Origin: Hyphomicrobiaceae bacterium | GTDB taxonomy: Bacteria > Pseudomonadota > Alphaproteobacteria > Rhizobiales > Ancalomicrobiaceae | Length of the DNA: 64,000 nt | Assembly (NCBI GenBank): GCA_016793065.1 | Contig: JAEULV010000113.1 | Location: 23,393-87,392 of the forward strand | Direction: 5' to 3' | Shown here: positions 63,143 through 64,000 of the stretch, one piece after another | Layout: every line of letters begins with the position of its first letter | Numbering within the stretch: the first letter of the stretch is position 1 | Translations under genes and position numbers: made by a program | Notes under the pieces: generated by a model | What the model was told of the DNA's origin: nothing | Database searches by the model: none | The model's input: only the letters and a program-made list of their open reading frames with translations

Positions 63143-63976
63143 TTGGCTCAGATCGACGACCTGCCGCCGCTGCGCGACGTCATCGCCAAGCATGGGCTGA
63201 CGGCGAAGAAGCAGCTTGGCCAGAACTTCCTGCTCGACCTCAACCTCACCTCGCGGATCGCGCGGGCGAGCGGGGCGCTGGACGGCGCGACCGTCGTCGA
63301 GGTCGGCCCGGGGCCGGGCGGGCTGACGCGGGCGCTGCTGGCGGCGGGTGCCGGGCGGGTGATCGCGATCGAGCGCGACGAGCGGTGCCTGGCGGCGCTG
63401 GCGGAGATTTCCGACTACTATCCCGGCCGGCTCGAGGTCGTCAGCGCCGATGCGCTGGAAGTGGACATGGCGAAGCTTGCCGGCGGACCGGCGCGGATCG
63501 TCGCCAACCTGCCCTACAATGTCGGCACGGCGCTGCTCATCGACTGGCTGACCGTCGAGGCGTGGCCGCCGTGGTGGACATCGCTGACGCTGATGTTCCA
63601 GTTGGAAGTGGCGGAGCGGATCGTGGCGGAGGCGGGCGACGAGGGCTATGGCAGGCTCGGGGTGCTCGCCGGCTGGCGGGCGCAGTCGCGCATCCTGTTC
63701 GAGGTGTCGCGGCAGGCCTTCGTGCCGCCGCCGAACGTCACCTCGGCGGTCGTGCACCTGGTGCCGCGCGCCGAACCGGCGGACGTGCCGCTGAAGGCGC
63801 TGGAGCGGGTGACGCAAGCGGCGTTCGGGCAACGGCGCAAGATGCTGCGGGCGAGCCTGAAGCAGCTCGGCACCGACGTCGAGGCGCTGCTCGAGCGCGC
63901 CGGCATCGAGGGAACGAAGCGGGCCGAGGAAATCGACGTCGACGGCTTCGTCGCGCTGGCGCGAGCGCTGGGCTGA
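63143..63976 (+). CDS. rsmA: 16S rRNA dimethyladenosine transferase RsmA
   Basis: A 277-residue SAM-dependent enzyme that dimethylates two adenosines near the 3' end of 16S rRNA. Motifs include [11 protein letters not shown] near residue 21, [13 protein letters not shown] near 53, and the catalytic [11 protein letters not shown] near 125. The start is TTG 63143, with a GAGGG ribosome site and 3 bases after pdxA; there is no ATG at the right place. The 3' end is within the window. Confidence 0.95.
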   Translation: MAQIDDLPPLRDVIAKHGLTAKKQLGQNFLLDLNLTSRIARASGALDGATVVEVGPGPGGLTRALLAAGAGRVIAIERDERCLAALAEISDYYPGRLEVVSADALEVDMAKLAGGPARIVANLPYNVGTALLIDWLTVEAWPPWWTSLTLMFQLEVAERIVAEAGDEGYGRLGVLAGWRAQSRILFEVSRQAFVPPPNVTSAVVHLVPRAEPADVPLKALERVTQAAFGQRRKMLRASLKQLGTDVEALLERAGIEGTKRAEEIDVDGFVALARALG

Positions 63977-64000
63977 GGCCCGAGCGCCGCGTGGGGGGCG

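Overview
The window is high-G+C chromosomal DNA that looks alphaproteobacterial, most likely order Hyphomicrobiales. This is inferred from the lptF-lptG-lptD-surA-pdxA-rsmA order with pepA divergent nearby, the PhnF-type and Ugp-type gene families, a PhoB-type box and an OxyR-type site. No rRNA, CRISPR array or intact insertion sequence was seen. One tRNA-Ser(GGA) is present.

Layout. 1-4189 (minus) is the 5' part of a giant repeat protein ending in RTX calcium-binding repeats. 4508-6670 is katG, with a T-tailed terminator and an OxyR-type site. 6918-7835 is an EamA exporter. 8.0-30 kb is a large organophosphorus-type locus: a Ugp/Mal-type ABC importer operon with a metallophosphoesterase, a TetR/SRPBCC pair, a PhnF-like GntR regulator, a second metallophosphoesterase, a TIM-barrel isomerase/epimerase, and a Dpp-type importer with two binding proteins and two permease pairs but one ATPase pair. 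A third metallophosphoesterase and an alkaline-phosphatase-superfamily hydrolase complete it. Sites sharing a CTAGACA core lie upstream of the transporter units. Just beyond, a PhoX-type phosphatase follows three Pho-box units spaced 11 bp apart. My reading is that the locus imports phosphate esters or a related phosphorus compound and hydrolyses them inside the cell; the substrate cannot be read from sequence.

32-37.4 kb holds a KpsC-like glycan protein fused to TPRs, a methyltransferase-TPR-methyltransferase fusion, a truncated RES-domain gene, and a divergent RidA/Lrp pair.

37412-46268 is an 8.86-kb integrative element inserted at the 3' end of tRNA-Ser. It is bounded by a 15-bp exact direct repeat and carries a P4-type integrase, paired ACCCTAAC arm sites at both ends, GTCGGAA/TTCCGA palindromes at both ends, an AlpA-like regulator, a possible replication protein with internal iterons, a Nu1-like terminase small subunit, a HExxH protein, a coiled-coil protein, and a lower-G+C three-gene cassette with a TIGR04255-like gene. 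It resembles a phage satellite with an accessory, possibly defensive, module and is the best candidate for a previously undescribed system.

46.3-64 kb is core chromosome: DinB-like protein, TetR regulator, holC and pepA separated by a membrane protein and two tandem paralogues, a GGEEI diguanylate cyclase, then lptF, lptG, lptD, surA, pdxA and rsmA.
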